Shown here: in pieces, positions 7,769 to 16,117 of the stretch
Numbering within the stretch: position 1 is the first letter of the stretch
Layout: every line of letters begins with the position of its first letter
Assembly (NCBI RefSeq): GCF_002156385.1
Contig: NZ_MVJM01000002.1
Coordinates: 248,001 to 312,000 of the forward strand
DNA length: 64,000 nucleotides
Source of the DNA: Halalkalibacter urbisdiaboli
GTDB lineage: Bacteria; Bacillota; Bacilli; Bacillales; Bacillaceae_D
Direction: 5' to 3'
Position numbers and translations under genes: made by a program
Notes under the pieces: model-generated
Seen by the model: only the letters and a program-made list of their open reading frames with translations
Database searches by the model: none
Told to the model about the DNA's origin: nothing

Positions 7769-9495
7769 ACTTGACCTACTTTCTTTTGATAAATTCCTTG
7801 TAACCAAATCAGGGACAATCCACCCATTAGTAACGCTACGACAATTAAGCTAGAAAATGCTGTTGAAAATGTTGTATAACCTGCCTGTTCAAAGTTAAAA
7901 ATCGTTAAACCGATCGTTTCTGAACCACTTGACCATAGAAGGGCCGATACGGTTAACTCTGTTAATGCCGTTAACATGACTAAAAAAGTTCCACTTAAGA
8001 GTCCTGGTAACAACAAAGGAAGCATTATTTTACGCCACTTGCTGAATCCTTTTGCCCCAAAAACCTGTGCCGCCTCCTCCATGGCAGGATCTATTTGTGA
8101 CATTGCCGTCATGCTTCCTCTTACTTGTAAAATCATAAATCTCGTTATGTAAGCAATAAACAGGATCCAAATACTACCGTATATTCCTGGATTCCAGCCT
8201 GGGATTGGCTGCATCCATGACAAAATCATCGCAAGTGCTAAAACCATTCCTGGTAGTGCATATGGTAAACCAACACTTAACTCCATCCCTTTCCCTACAC
8301 GATTTTGCCGTCTTATTCGATAGTAGGCAAGAGCTGTACCAGCAAATAAGCAAAATAACGAGGTACCTATTGCGAGCTTAATACTAGTCAGAATCGCTCC
8401 TTGTACTTTACTGTTTTCTAGCAATAAAAACTTATAATGATTAAACGTAATGTTGTCAATCGTAAACGGTAAACCATATGCGCGTATTACTGATGTTGCG
8501 AACATCGAAAACAAAGGAATGATACTAATAAAAATTAAAATAGCCCATAGAGATATTTCAATTAATATGCGTTTTTTTCCAAAGGTGACACGCGGCCGCT
8601 TATCAATCACGCTTTCACTATAATTTGCCTTTCGTAAAAAAAACCATTGCAAGACAGTACCTATTAGTGCAATGATTGCAAGTATAACGGAAAAGGTTGC
8701 TGCCCTTGCAAAAGCCGTTGGACCAAATCCAACAACTTCTTGATAAATGGCTGTGCTTAATACTGTAATCTTCGCAGGAATTCCTAAAAAAGCAGGAATA
8801 CCAAAATTATCGAGGTTGGCTAAAAAAGCCAGCATCCCTCCACTCGCAATGCCAGGCAATGCTAACGGAAGAGTAATCTTCCGGAAGACCGTCCAACGAT
8901 TCCCTCCTGAGGCCTGAACAGCCCATTCTAATTCTCTCGGGATTCTCCTTAACACGCTCATCGTAAGTAAAAAGACCAAAGGGTAATGAGATAAGCCTAA
9001 TATGATGATAATTCCGGTATGACTATATAAATTAAAGGGCTCAAAACCAACCATTATTTGACTAAATCCTTGTGCTAACCAACCTTTCTTACTTAAAAAC
9101 TGAGTCCAAGAGAGCGTGACAATATAAGATGGAATAATAAACGGGATCATTACGAGCAGTATTAACCATCGCTTCGCTCGAATGTCACTATATGATATTA
9201 ACCATGCTAATAATACCCCAACGACAAGTGCAATTGTCGTTGAACCAACAACGATGATAGCCGTATTTGCGATGATTTTCCATGTCCTTGCTTCATGAAG
9301 TATTGAATAATAATTCGAAAAGATATGACCGCCCTCAACTGAAAGGCTTAATAAGAACAGACGAATAATTGGGACCAGAAAGAAAATAAATATGAGAACA
9401 AAAGATAGAGTAAGCCAGATTTGCTTTCCTGCTTTAGTCGTAATTGAAAAAAAGGAAGACTTAAAGAGCCGTCTCCCTTGTTTCATATCAGTCAT
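7765..9495 (-). CDS. ABC transporter permease, fused double-domain (FbpB type)
   Basis: A 576-residue membrane protein with two homologous halves, each carrying about six transmembrane segments. Each half has an EAA-type loop contacting the ATPase (EWAVQASGGNRWTVFRKITLPL and MEEAAQVFGAKGFSKWRKIMLPLLLPG). Fused permeases of this size are typical of ferric-iron (FbpB/SfuB) and 2-aminoethylphosphonate importers. The gene follows the binding-protein gene by 20 bases and overlaps the ATPase gene, so all three form one transporter. The substrate is unassigned. Confidence 0.9.
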   Translation of the reverse strand: MTDMKQGRRLFKSSFFSITTKAGKQIWLTLSFVLIFIFFLVPIIRLFLLSLSVEGGHIFSNYYSILHEARTWKIIANTAIIVVGSTTIALVVGVLLAWLISYSDIRAKRWLILLVMIPFIIPSYIVTLSWTQFLSKKGWLAQGFSQIMVGFEPFNLYSHTGIIIILGLSHYPLVFLLTMSVLRRIPRELEWAVQASGGNRWTVFRKITLPLALPGIASGGMLAFLANLDNFGIPAFLGIPAKITVLSTAIYQEVVGFGPTAFARAATFSVILAIIALIGTVLQWFFLRKANYSESVIDKRPRVTFGKKRILIEISLWAILIFISIIPLFSMFATSVIRAYGLPFTIDNITFNHYKFLLLENSKVQGAILTSIKLAIGTSLFCLFAGTALAYYRIRRQNRVGKGMELSVGLPYALPGMVLALAMILSWMQPIPGWNPGIYGSIWILFIAYITRFMILQVRGSMTAMSQIDPAMEEAAQVFGAKGFSKWRKIMLPLLLPGLLSGTFLVMLTALTELTVSALLWSSGSETIGLTIFNFEQAGYTTFSTAFSSLIVVALLMGGLSLIWLQGIYQKKVGQV

Positions 9496-9515
9496 CAGAT
9501 TTCACACCCCAGTTT

Positions 9516-10544
9516 TTATTCTCCAAGAATGTTTGAGAACATTTGTTTATCATGTTCACGTGCCTCTAGTAACTCTTTTACATCGTGAGAGAGTACCTTT
9601 AGTTCATTGATTGATTTTAAACCTTCAGGGGCATCAATCCCCTCTCGAATTGGGGTATAGCCTAAGTTAGCTGCTAATTGCTGCCCCACATCTGACAAGA
9701 CAAAATCAACAAAAGCTTTAGAAGCAGCTTCATTATCCGTGTTACTCATAATGCCAATTGGCTCTGTAATAACAGGGACACCTTCGTCAGGGTAGATAAT
9801 ATCAACGGGGGATCCTTCAGACTTTGCACGAGTAACAATAAAATCAACAACCATCGCGTAGGCCTTCTCTCCACCAGTCACAGCTTGTAAAGCTGCACCA
9901 TTTCCTTGAACAACTGTCATTCCATTCTCTGAAAGCTGTTCAAAGTAATCCCATCCAAATGAGGATTGCCTTGAAAAAACACCTACATTATAGGCAGCAG
10001 CTCCTGAGTATAGCGGGCTAGGCATAATCGCTTTCCCTTTTGCTTGATCACTTGTAAGTACACTCCAAGAAGAAGGTAATGCTTTTACATCATTTGTATT
10101 AACAGCCAGTACTGTCGCCATTACCTTCGTTCCTGTATACATTTTATCTTGATCGATAAATTCAGTTGGAATGAAAGCATGTTCGGATGAATCATGCTTC
10201 AATAGAAGATCTTGCTCCTTTAATGTTTCAAACGTAACCGCATCTGCAACTAACAAAACATCTGCCTGTATGTTTCCAGCCTGCTGTTCCGCCATTACTT
10301 TACTTATTACTTCCTCCGTTCCAGACCGAAAAATGTCAACCTGAACATCAGGGTATTTTTCATTAAATGCATCTACTAACTCTTTCGCATCTGCATCAGG
10401 CTGGGACGTATAAAAATTAACCGTCCCTCGAACACCTTCTTCTCCCCCCTCTGCCTGACTTGATTGAGAAGAAGTTAAAGCTTCTCCGCAAGCAGAAAGC
10501 ACCAGCATAGACGATACCATCATTGAAACTACGATTTTTTTCAT
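9516..10544 (-). CDS. extracellular solute-binding lipoprotein of ABC importer
   Basis: A 342-residue substrate-binding protein. It has a lipoprotein signal peptide (MKKIVVSMMVSSMLVLSAC) with a lipobox ending at Cys19, then a serine/glutamate-rich linker and a periplasmic-binding-protein type II fold that opens with GTVNFYTSQPDADAKEL. This belongs to the group that binds ferric iron, thiamine or aminoethylphosphonate; the double tyrosine of classical FbpA is not evident, so iron is not assured. It lies three bases after surE and 20 before the permease. Confidence 0.88.
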   Translation of the reverse strand: MKKIVVSMMVSSMLVLSACGEALTSSQSSQAEGGEEGVRGTVNFYTSQPDADAKELVDAFNEKYPDVQVDIFRSGTEEVISKVMAEQQAGNIQADVLLVADAVTFETLKEQDLLLKHDSSEHAFIPTEFIDQDKMYTGTKVMATVLAVNTNDVKALPSSWSVLTSDQAKGKAIMPSPLYSGAAAYNVGVFSRQSSFGWDYFEQLSENGMTVVQGNGAALQAVTGGEKAYAMVVDFIVTRAKSEGSPVDIIYPDEGVPVITEPIGIMSNTDNEAASKAFVDFVLSDVGQQLAANLGYTPIREGIDAPEGLKSINELKVLSHDVKELLEAREHDKQMFSNILGE

Positions 10545-10547
10545 AGA

Positions 10548-11339
10548 TTATGAACTCTCCTCTATTAATATTGTTGTTTTAGAACTGAACCACTTTTCCA
10601 CTTTCCTGACATGCCGTTTATAAGTACGCATTCCATCTAATGGAGTAATCGTTATATAGCCTTCCTTTAATCTCCGGTAATCACTTTCATCTATTTGTGG
10701 AACGTTTTGAGTATCACGTAACGAATAGTATAGCTGCCCATGCTGATCCTTTAAGCCAACATACCTGAAACGATTAAGTTTTAAATCCAAAGGGACAACT
10801 GCAATACCCGAACATGTTTCCTTTGTCATATAAGGCAAATTTATATTTAGAAAAACGCCTTTTGGAAATTTATTTTCCAATATTGACTCCATGACATCGT
10901 AGAATAGTCTTTTTGGGTGCTGAAAGTTTACATCCTTTGTATCTTTTCGACTAAGTGACACAGCTATAGCAGAAATACCATATAACGATGCTTCAGCTAC
11001 TGCGGCCATAGCTCCAGAATAATAAACATCCCTCCCTAAAATGGGACCAAAATTAATTCCTGAAATAACGTAGTCAGGCCTTTCCTTTAACAGAACCTCT
11101 AATCCAAGCTTTACGCAGTCGGTAGGTGTTCCATTAACGACCCATGCTTGGACGTTACTGCCGAAAATCGTGACTTGTCTTGCTTCTAACAGTTCATTCT
11201 TCGTAATGGAGTGGCTAACACCACTTTTCTCCTTGTCAGGACAAACTACATGGACCTCAGCAAAATGCTGGAGGACTTCGGCAAGTGCTGCTACACCAGG
11301 AGAAAATATTCCATCATCATTTGTTACTAGTATGTTCAA
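10548..11339 (-). CDS. surE: 5'/3'-nucleotidase SurE
   Basis: A 263-residue metal-dependent phosphatase acting on nucleoside monophosphates. The family signature is present: the N-terminal metal site VTNDDGI (Asp8, Asp9), PDKEKSGVSHSI, NGTPTDCVKLG and SGINFGPILGRDVYYSGAM. SurE is absent from B. subtilis but present in several halophilic and alkaliphilic bacilli. It is the first gene of an operon with a complete ABC importer (3-base gap), which is unusual and may point to uptake of a phosphorylated compound or phosphonate. Length is normal for the family. Confidence 0.93.
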   Translation of the reverse strand: MNILVTNDDGIFSPGVAALAEVLQHFAEVHVVCPDKEKSGVSHSITKNELLEARQVTIFGSNVQAWVVNGTPTDCVKLGLEVLLKERPDYVISGINFGPILGRDVYYSGAMAAVAEASLYGISAIAVSLSRKDTKDVNFQHPKRLFYDVMESILENKFPKGVFLNINLPYMTKETCSGIAVVPLDLKLNRFRYVGLKDQHGQLYYSLRDTQNVPQIDESDYRRLKEGYITITPLDGMRTYKRHVRKVEKWFSSKTTILIEESS

Positions 11340-11552
11340 TAAATGATTCCTCCATTTTCAAATGTCCAAGTTTAAAGTAAGCATGTATAAAAAATTTCAA
11401 AATGAAAAATCTAGTAATCACTCTACATCTTCAATCCTACTAACTTAATTTCAACTCTGAATTAAACAAGTGTATTATTTATGTAAAATAAGTGTAAAGT
11501 ACTTCACTTTACTAATATCTATCAACTGGCTTCACTCAAACAATATATAAAA

Positions 11553-11581
11553 GCGCCGTCCTCTATAAATAGAACGGCGCC
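11553..11581. terminator. intrinsic terminator of the histidine kinase gene
   Basis: GCGCCGT...ACGGCGC forms a GC-rich hairpin with A- and T-rich flanks just after the kinase stop codon. The rest of the 266-bp gap to surE (11340-11605) is AT-rich and must contain the surE promoter; I see no clear operator in it. Confidence 0.75.
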
Positions 11582-11605
11582 CTCTTAAAATGATTCTTAT
11601 TATAC

Positions 11606-12907
11606 TTATAATGAAAAAGACAGATAAAAACTTGTCCCCTTTCCTAGCTGACTTTTAACGTTTATCTTCCCATTAAAATGCTGTACTAATTTATAAACCA
11701 TAAATAGTCCAATTCCTTGTCCGGGGACTTCCTCATTTAGCTTCTCGTATTTCCCAAAAATCTTCTCAAGCTGCTCAGGCGTCATCCCGACACCACGGTC
11801 AATAATATGTAAATGTAAATGATTATTTTCGATAAACCCTCTTAATGTTACTACATTGTTTTCATGACTATATTTAATCGCATTACTAAGAATATTCGAG
11901 AGAATAAGCTTAAATCCCATCAAATTTCCCATTATAAGTTTATTCCGTGAAATGTCTAGCTGAGTTTCTAAATAAATATTTTGTGTTCGTGCTTTTACGG
12001 TCATCACATCAACCACTTCTTCGATCACAGGTAACGCTTGTATTAACGTCATTTTCCATAAAGAATCAATCGATAGCATTTGTTCTGTTTGAATAATATG
12101 GTGAATCTCATGATCAATTGCAACTGAATAATCCTCAATTAAGCTTAATTTTGCTTGAATATCCGGATTGTCTAGCTCGGATTTTAAAATCGTTGCAAAT
12201 GATTTAATAACTGTTAATGGATTTCGAACTTCATGTGCAACCACATGGATAAAATCTAGCTTTTGTCGATAAAAATCCAGTTCAGTTTCAATTTTATCTT
12301 GTGTAGCCAAGGAAGGAAAAACAGGCTGATCCGTATGGTTATATAATGAAGATTTTACTAGTTCTTTATCTGTCATCAAATAAGCATGGGTTTTCATCAT
12401 TTCCATTTGAACAGCGGCGGTAACTTCGTTTGCGTCGTAAGTGCAAACGGTCATATATCCAATCTCGTTCAACGTTAAATCCGCCATGCATTCATAATTT
12501 ATCATTTCTTTCTGACTACTATGTAAATCCGTCCAAGATACTTTACCCCAAATTCTTACTGATAGTGTTTCATCAACAAAAGGTTGAACAGTTTTCTTAA
12601 AGTTATTTAATGCTCGTTCAAAATGAAAATCTCCGTACGTTTGATAAAATTCTCTATTATTAAGAAAATGCAAAAACCTACCTACATCTATTAACGGATG
12701 TTGGACTCGTAATCTATTTAAAATTTCAGCAAAACATTCATCACTTTCAATAACAATAACGTGCTGTTCCATTTTTTTAGCAGATAGAATAAATGATATT
12801 AAATTATCTAAATAGGCTTCCTCTGATTGATAGAAGTAGGCGATATGCGAACCTTCATTTACTTGGATGTTTTCCGTTAATGAAATCGATCTAGTCTTAG
12901 TTTTCAT
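11606..12907 (-). CDS. MEDS-domain sensor histidine kinase
   Basis: A 433-residue soluble kinase. Residues about 15-180 form a MEDS (methanogen/methylotroph DcmR sensory) domain, beginning GSHIAYFYQSEEAYLDNLI. Then come the HisKA dimerisation helix with the phospho-acceptor box VVAHEVRNPL, and a HATPase_c domain with N box (NILSNAIKYS), G1 box (DRGVGM) and G2 box (GQGIGLFM). There is no transmembrane segment and no adjacent response regulator, so it is an orphan cytoplasmic kinase. It lies immediately downstream of the rpmA terminator, where spo0B and obg are found in B. subtilis; a role in the sporulation phosphorelay is possible but unproven. Confidence 0.88.
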   Translation of the reverse strand: MKTKTRSISLTENIQVNEGSHIAYFYQSEEAYLDNLISFILSAKKMEQHVIVIESDECFAEILNRLRVQHPLIDVGRFLHFLNNREFYQTYGDFHFERALNNFKKTVQPFVDETLSVRIWGKVSWTDLHSSQKEMINYECMADLTLNEIGYMTVCTYDANEVTAAVQMEMMKTHAYLMTDKELVKSSLYNHTDQPVFPSLATQDKIETELDFYRQKLDFIHVVAHEVRNPLTVIKSFATILKSELDNPDIQAKLSLIEDYSVAIDHEIHHIIQTEQMLSIDSLWKMTLIQALPVIEEVVDVMTVKARTQNIYLETQLDISRNKLIMGNLMGFKLILSNILSNAIKYSHENNVVTLRGFIENNHLHLHIIDRGVGMTPEQLEKIFGKYEKLNEEVPGQGIGLFMVYKLVQHFNGKINVKSQLGKGTSFYLSFSL

Positions 12908-12982
12908 GTTCTCCCTCCCTTCTAACAGTTTAAACTTCCTACCGTTCTTTGTTAATAAATGTTCCTTTTTTGGTAATAAAAA

Positions 12983-13012
12983 AGATCTCTAACAGTTTCC
13001 TATTAGAGATCT
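12983..13012 (-). terminator. terminator of the rplU-prp-rpmA operon
   Basis: AGATCTCTAA pairs perfectly with TTAGAGATCT around an 8-base loop; on the minus strand it is followed by TTTTTATT. It ends the ribosomal operon right after rpmA. Confidence 0.9.
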
Positions 13013-13018
13013 AAATTA

Positions 13019-13297
13019 TTAAGCTGGGTATACGCTCACTTGCTTACGGTCACGACCAACGCGTTCAAACTTAACAACGCCGTCTACCTTAGCAAAAAGA
13101 GTATCGTCTCCACCTTTACCTACGTTAACACCTGGATAGATGCGTGTACCACGTTGACGAACAAGGATTGATCCACCAGAAACTAGTTGACCATCAGCAC
13201 GCTTTGTACCAAGACGTTTCGCTTGAGAATCACGACCGTTCTTTGTACTACCTACCCCTTTTTTCGATGCGAAAAATTGAAGGTTCATTTTTAACAT
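13019..13297 (-). CDS. rpmA: 50S ribosomal protein L27
   Basis: A 92-residue L27. It begins with the Firmicute-type removable leader MLKMNLQFF followed by [15 protein letters not shown], the peptide that reaches the peptidyl-transferase centre once exposed. The leader matches the cleavage motif of the neighbouring Prp protease. The start ATG at 13297 has a GGGGGG-type ribosome binding site about eight bases upstream; a GTG at 13306 overlaps that site and is unlikely. It is the last gene of rplU-prp-rpmA. Confidence 0.97.
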   Translation of the reverse strand: MLKMNLQFFASKKGVGSTKNGRDSQAKRLGTKRADGQLVSGGSILVRQRGTRIYPGVNVGKGGDDTLFAKVDGVVKFERVGRDRKQVSVYPA

Positions 13298-13313
13298 GTC
13301 TTTCACCCCCCAG

Positions 13314-13643
13314 TTATTTAGTTATTTCAATATACGCACTGTACTCCTCTGCCATCGACTGAAGAGCCACAATCATTCCTTCAAGAAGAAGTTGTACTTT
13401 CTCATATATTCCTGACTCTAAACCTCTCGGAACAGAACAGCGGAGAAAGCCTCCTTCATCCTCCATCTCAATGTCAAGCTCTACACCACAAAGTGCAGCA
13501 ATCGCATTAATGGAACCGAATGAAACAGCTGAAGCACCAGCGCAAACGAGATCGTGTCCATGCGGACCAGAGTCTGCATGTCCACTCATCGTAAAAGAGA
13601 CTATGTCATTTGATTGATTACGTTCAACACTGACCGTGATCAT
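13314..13643 (-). CDS. prp: ribosomal-processing cysteine protease Prp
   Basis: A 109-residue protease (YsxB family) that cleaves the N-terminal extension of L27 before ribosome assembly. The catalytic pair His22 and Cys34 is visible in [17 protein letters not shown], at the same positions as in S. aureus Prp. It lies between rplU and rpmA with short gaps (8 and 16 bases), the usual Firmicute arrangement that places the protease beside its substrate. Length is normal. Confidence 0.95.
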   Translation of the reverse strand: MITVSVERNQSNDIVSFTMSGHADSGPHGHDLVCAGASAVSFGSINAIAALCGVELDIEMEDEGGFLRCSVPRGLESGIYEKVQLLLEGMIVALQSMAEEYSAYIEITK

Positions 13644-13651
13644 CCGACACC

Positions 13652-13960
13652 TTACGCGTTAATCTTTTCGATTACAACTTTCGTATAAGGTTGACGGTGA
13701 CCTTGCTTACGACGGTAGTTTTTCTTTGCTTTCATTTTCCAAACGATGATCTTCTTTTGACGACCATGCTTTTCAACTTTAGCTGTAACTGTAGCACCCT
13801 CAACAAATGGAGCACCTACCTTTACATCACTACCACCGACCATAAGAACATTGTCAAAGCTAACTGTTTCGCCAGCCTCTGCATCTAATTTTTCGATGTA
13901 GATTTCTTGACCTTCTTCAACCTTGATTTGCTTACCACCAGTTTCAATAATTGCGTACAT
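13652..13960 (-). CDS. rplU: 50S ribosomal protein L21
   Basis: A 102-residue L21 with the typical start [18 protein letters not shown] and the basic C-terminal [15 protein letters not shown] segment that contacts 23S rRNA. It is first in the rplU-prp-rpmA operon, has a GGAGGTG ribosome binding site, and follows a structured leader of about 100 bases and a near-consensus sigma-A promoter. Confidence 0.97.
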   Translation of the reverse strand: MYAIIETGGKQIKVEEGQEIYIEKLDAEAGETVSFDNVLMVGGSDVKVGAPFVEGATVTAKVEKHGRQKKIIVWKMKAKKNYRRKQGHRQPYTKVVIEKINA

Positions 13961-13974
13961 ACTTGCACCTCCTC

Positions 13975-14080
13975 ATATACTCAGACTCGCCATCATAGGC
14001 AAAGTTTTTGATAAAACTTTTTTAAAAAAACCTAGTCTGTGCGGTTGTAGTCGTTTGGGTGCGACCAAATAACTAACAAG
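13975..14080 (-). ncRNA. L21-type autogenous leader RNA
   Basis: On the minus strand the transcript between the promoter and rplU folds into a stem closed by CAGACT (14034-14039) with AGTCTG (13982-13987), enclosing a perfect 8-bp hairpin AAAGTTTT/AAAACTTT at 14001-14020. Firmicute rplU genes usually carry an L21 leader thought to be bound by L21; position and architecture fit, but the match to the Rfam model was not computed. Confidence 0.6.
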
Positions 14081-14084
14081 AGCT

Positions 14085-14114
14085 ATTTTACCACAAATGA
14101 AAAATCACTGTCAA
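14085..14114 (-). promoter_or_regulatory. sigma-A promoter of rplU operon
   Basis: TTGACA (14109-14114) and TAAAAT (14085-14090) on the minus strand are separated by 18 bp, about 125 bp upstream of rplU. This is a near-consensus housekeeping promoter. Confidence 0.8.
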
Positions 14115-14125
14115 TTGACTTTTCA

Positions 14126-15607
14126 TTAGAATGTGGACATCCCGCTCCATTCTTGAAAACGATAAATAGCTTGATTCAATATAGATGGATCTGCAAATTC
14201 TTCGTACTCAAGCGTAAAGCGCTCATCATCCCACATCACATCAAAATAGGTGCGCACTTCTTTGCTTAGCTCATCATCTCGTTTCATTGTAATTTTAAGA
14301 TTAGTTTCTAGATTAAAATCAGCCAGATTCCGCTTCGTAAAATTAGCGGAACCACCAATCAAAACTACTCGCTCTGCTTGTTCGACCAAAAGTAGCTTTG
14401 CATGATACTGCTCTCCAGATGTGCGATACCATCTTACTTGAAGGTTTCCATTCGTAGTGTTTACTAGTTCATGGGCGACAGGTCTGTTGGGAATTCCATT
14501 TTTCTCACGGCCAAAAGCGTCTTTATTTGGATCTAGAATCAAGCGAACATGAACCCCACGACCAGTAGCGCCTTTTAACGCAGAAATAATATCTCGATCC
14601 GATAAATAAAAAGCTCCCATTGTTACACTATCCCCAGAGTCCGTCATACGAATCTCCTCTAGTATATGATCTTTTATTTTTCCTTCAGTTAATAATTGCA
14701 CACCATATCTATCTCCGTTTTGCTTCATTTCATTGATTTGCAAGGACTCAAATAATTCTGGGTTCGCTCCTGACATGACGGCAACAGCACGTTCACTCTT
14801 CAGCAATTCATGGAGAATCTCTCCAGAGAAAGCAAAAGCAATATTAGAATGTTCAGCACTTCCATCATGAGGATTAGCGGAAGAAACAACAGCTTGTCGT
14901 TCAGTAATTACCAGCTTTCGATGATTAGCTTTAAAATTTAAGAGCTCTAAATAAGAACGAAGTGTAACGTCTGGAGAATCTGGGCTAAATGGATTTGGCA
15001 ACCAACCATTCCCTTCTGTACCAAACCACTGCAGAAATGCTCTCCATCCTCCAGAATAAACCGGGTTGGAATCTCTTGTTTTTCTCATATCGGTTAATAT
15101 TACTGTAATCCCATTTTCCTCTAATTGATGTATAAGATTAGACGCATAGGAGCCGTAAAATGTATTAATTCGATCTGTAATCATTATCATTTCTATGTCT
15201 GGATTTTGTTGCTTTTTGCCAATCAATGCATTTACTAATGTTTGCGACAGAGGGGGCAACGTCATCGAACGGTCATAATCATCATTAAATAAAAACATAT
15301 CAACGACAATAAACTGTTCCGCTTCCTCTATTACCTTATAGATATACTCAAATATCTCTTGCTCCTGATACTGGTCACCATCAGCTTCATACGTTCGATC
15401 TGTGAGAAATTCAATCTCATTAATATATTGAACCTCACCTTCGTAAGATAACCCCTTAGGCAACGGCTTAACATATCCATAAATGGAAGAAATACATGTG
15501 ATCAAAACGACAATACAACATAAGATAAGACCTATTCGTCTTTTTCGGGTTCTTTTTGACTTTGTAATAATAGTGCTTCCTATTTTTATAATAAAAATCT
15601 CCTCCAT
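14126..15607 (-). CDS. membrane-anchored phospholipase D family protein
   Basis: A 493-residue protein with a basic N-terminus and one transmembrane helix (about residues 26-46), then an extracytoplasmic PLD domain pair. HKD-type motifs are NHRKLVI in the first half and YHAKLLL in the second, each followed by a small-residue strand (SSANPHDGS; GGSANFTKRN). Cardiolipin synthase shares this architecture but usually has two N-terminal helices and stricter HxK(x)4D spacing, so this is better called a PLD-like protein; the substrate is unknown. It stands alone, divergent in function from its ribosomal neighbours, 19 bases after which its promoter region shares space with a mobile repeat. Confidence 0.8.
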   Translation of the reverse strand: MEEIFIIKIGSTIITKSKRTRKRRIGLILCCIVVLITCISSIYGYVKPLPKGLSYEGEVQYINEIEFLTDRTYEADGDQYQEQEIFEYIYKVIEEAEQFIVVDMFLFNDDYDRSMTLPPLSQTLVNALIGKKQQNPDIEMIMITDRINTFYGSYASNLIHQLEENGITVILTDMRKTRDSNPVYSGGWRAFLQWFGTEGNGWLPNPFSPDSPDVTLRSYLELLNFKANHRKLVITERQAVVSSANPHDGSAEHSNIAFAFSGEILHELLKSERAVAVMSGANPELFESLQINEMKQNGDRYGVQLLTEGKIKDHILEEIRMTDSGDSVTMGAFYLSDRDIISALKGATGRGVHVRLILDPNKDAFGREKNGIPNRPVAHELVNTTNGNLQVRWYRTSGEQYHAKLLLVEQAERVVLIGGSANFTKRNLADFNLETNLKITMKRDDELSKEVRTYFDVMWDDERFTLEYEEFADPSILNQAIYRFQEWSGMSTF

Positions 15608-15716
15608 TTACGACCCTTCTTATATTATACATTAAATGGGATGTGAATAGATTTCATTTCTTTAGATTTTATATTACTTGTCAAAAAGCGAACAAAAAAA
15701 GGCTGACTCAACAGTT

Positions 15717-16026
15717 GAGGGCACTGAAAAGGTGGGTTTCCTTTTTCAGTGCCCTTGCTAGGAGGAGGGTACTGAAAAAGGGTGGGTTTCCCTTTTTCAG
15801 TGCCCTTTAAGTAATGTGCGGAGCCGTTGCCTGGTTTTGAAAGCCCTGCTATGAGTGGTTTTCTCATAGCAAGGCGCGCAACGTGCGAAGCCATTACTCT
15901 TCTTTGAGTTACAAGAAGTAGTTTTTCAGTGCCCTTGCTATGAGTGAGTTTCTCAAAGCAGCCGAGCAACTAACGAAGCCATTGCGCTTCAGAGAGCTAC
16001 GTGAAAGGAGTTTTTCAGTGCTCTCT
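15717..16026. mobile_element. 310-bp composite MITE-like element in the rng terminator
   Basis: The element begins GAGGGCACTGAAAA and ends TTTTTCAGTGCTCTCT. It contains two full copies of the 40-45 bp palindrome (about 15717-15755 and 15773-15808), a third half-copy near 15920, and two versions of the CTATGAG...CTCATAG hairpin core, so it looks like a nested or tandem insertion. The flanks CAACAGTT (15709-15716) and CAAAAGTT (16027-16034) differ in one base. Outside lie GGCTGACTCAA (15701-15711) and TTGAGTCAGCC (16045-16055), which form a terminator stem with a T-run on the minus strand, serving rng. This accounts for most of the 510-bp gene-free stretch; open frames inside it are not credible genes. 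Confidence 0.75.
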
Positions 16027-16117
16027 CAAAAGTTTATAGATACTTTGAGTCAGCCACTCGCCTTATGTTTATTATCCATACGACTTTCAAAACATAATAT
16101 GCACATCTTCTCTATAC

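Noticed and set aside
12900-13020. A remnant of spo0B between rpmA and the histidine kinase
   Set aside because: Only a terminator and a short AT-rich gap are present; there is no room for coding remnants.
14126-15607. Annotation as cardiolipin synthase
   Set aside because: Only one N-terminal membrane helix and irregular HKD spacing; a broader PLD-family label is safer.
15625-15969. A 114-codon open frame on the minus strand between the PLD-like gene and rng
   Set aside because: It lies in the composite palindromic element, its translation is repetitive and follows the hairpin units, and there is no ribosome binding site.
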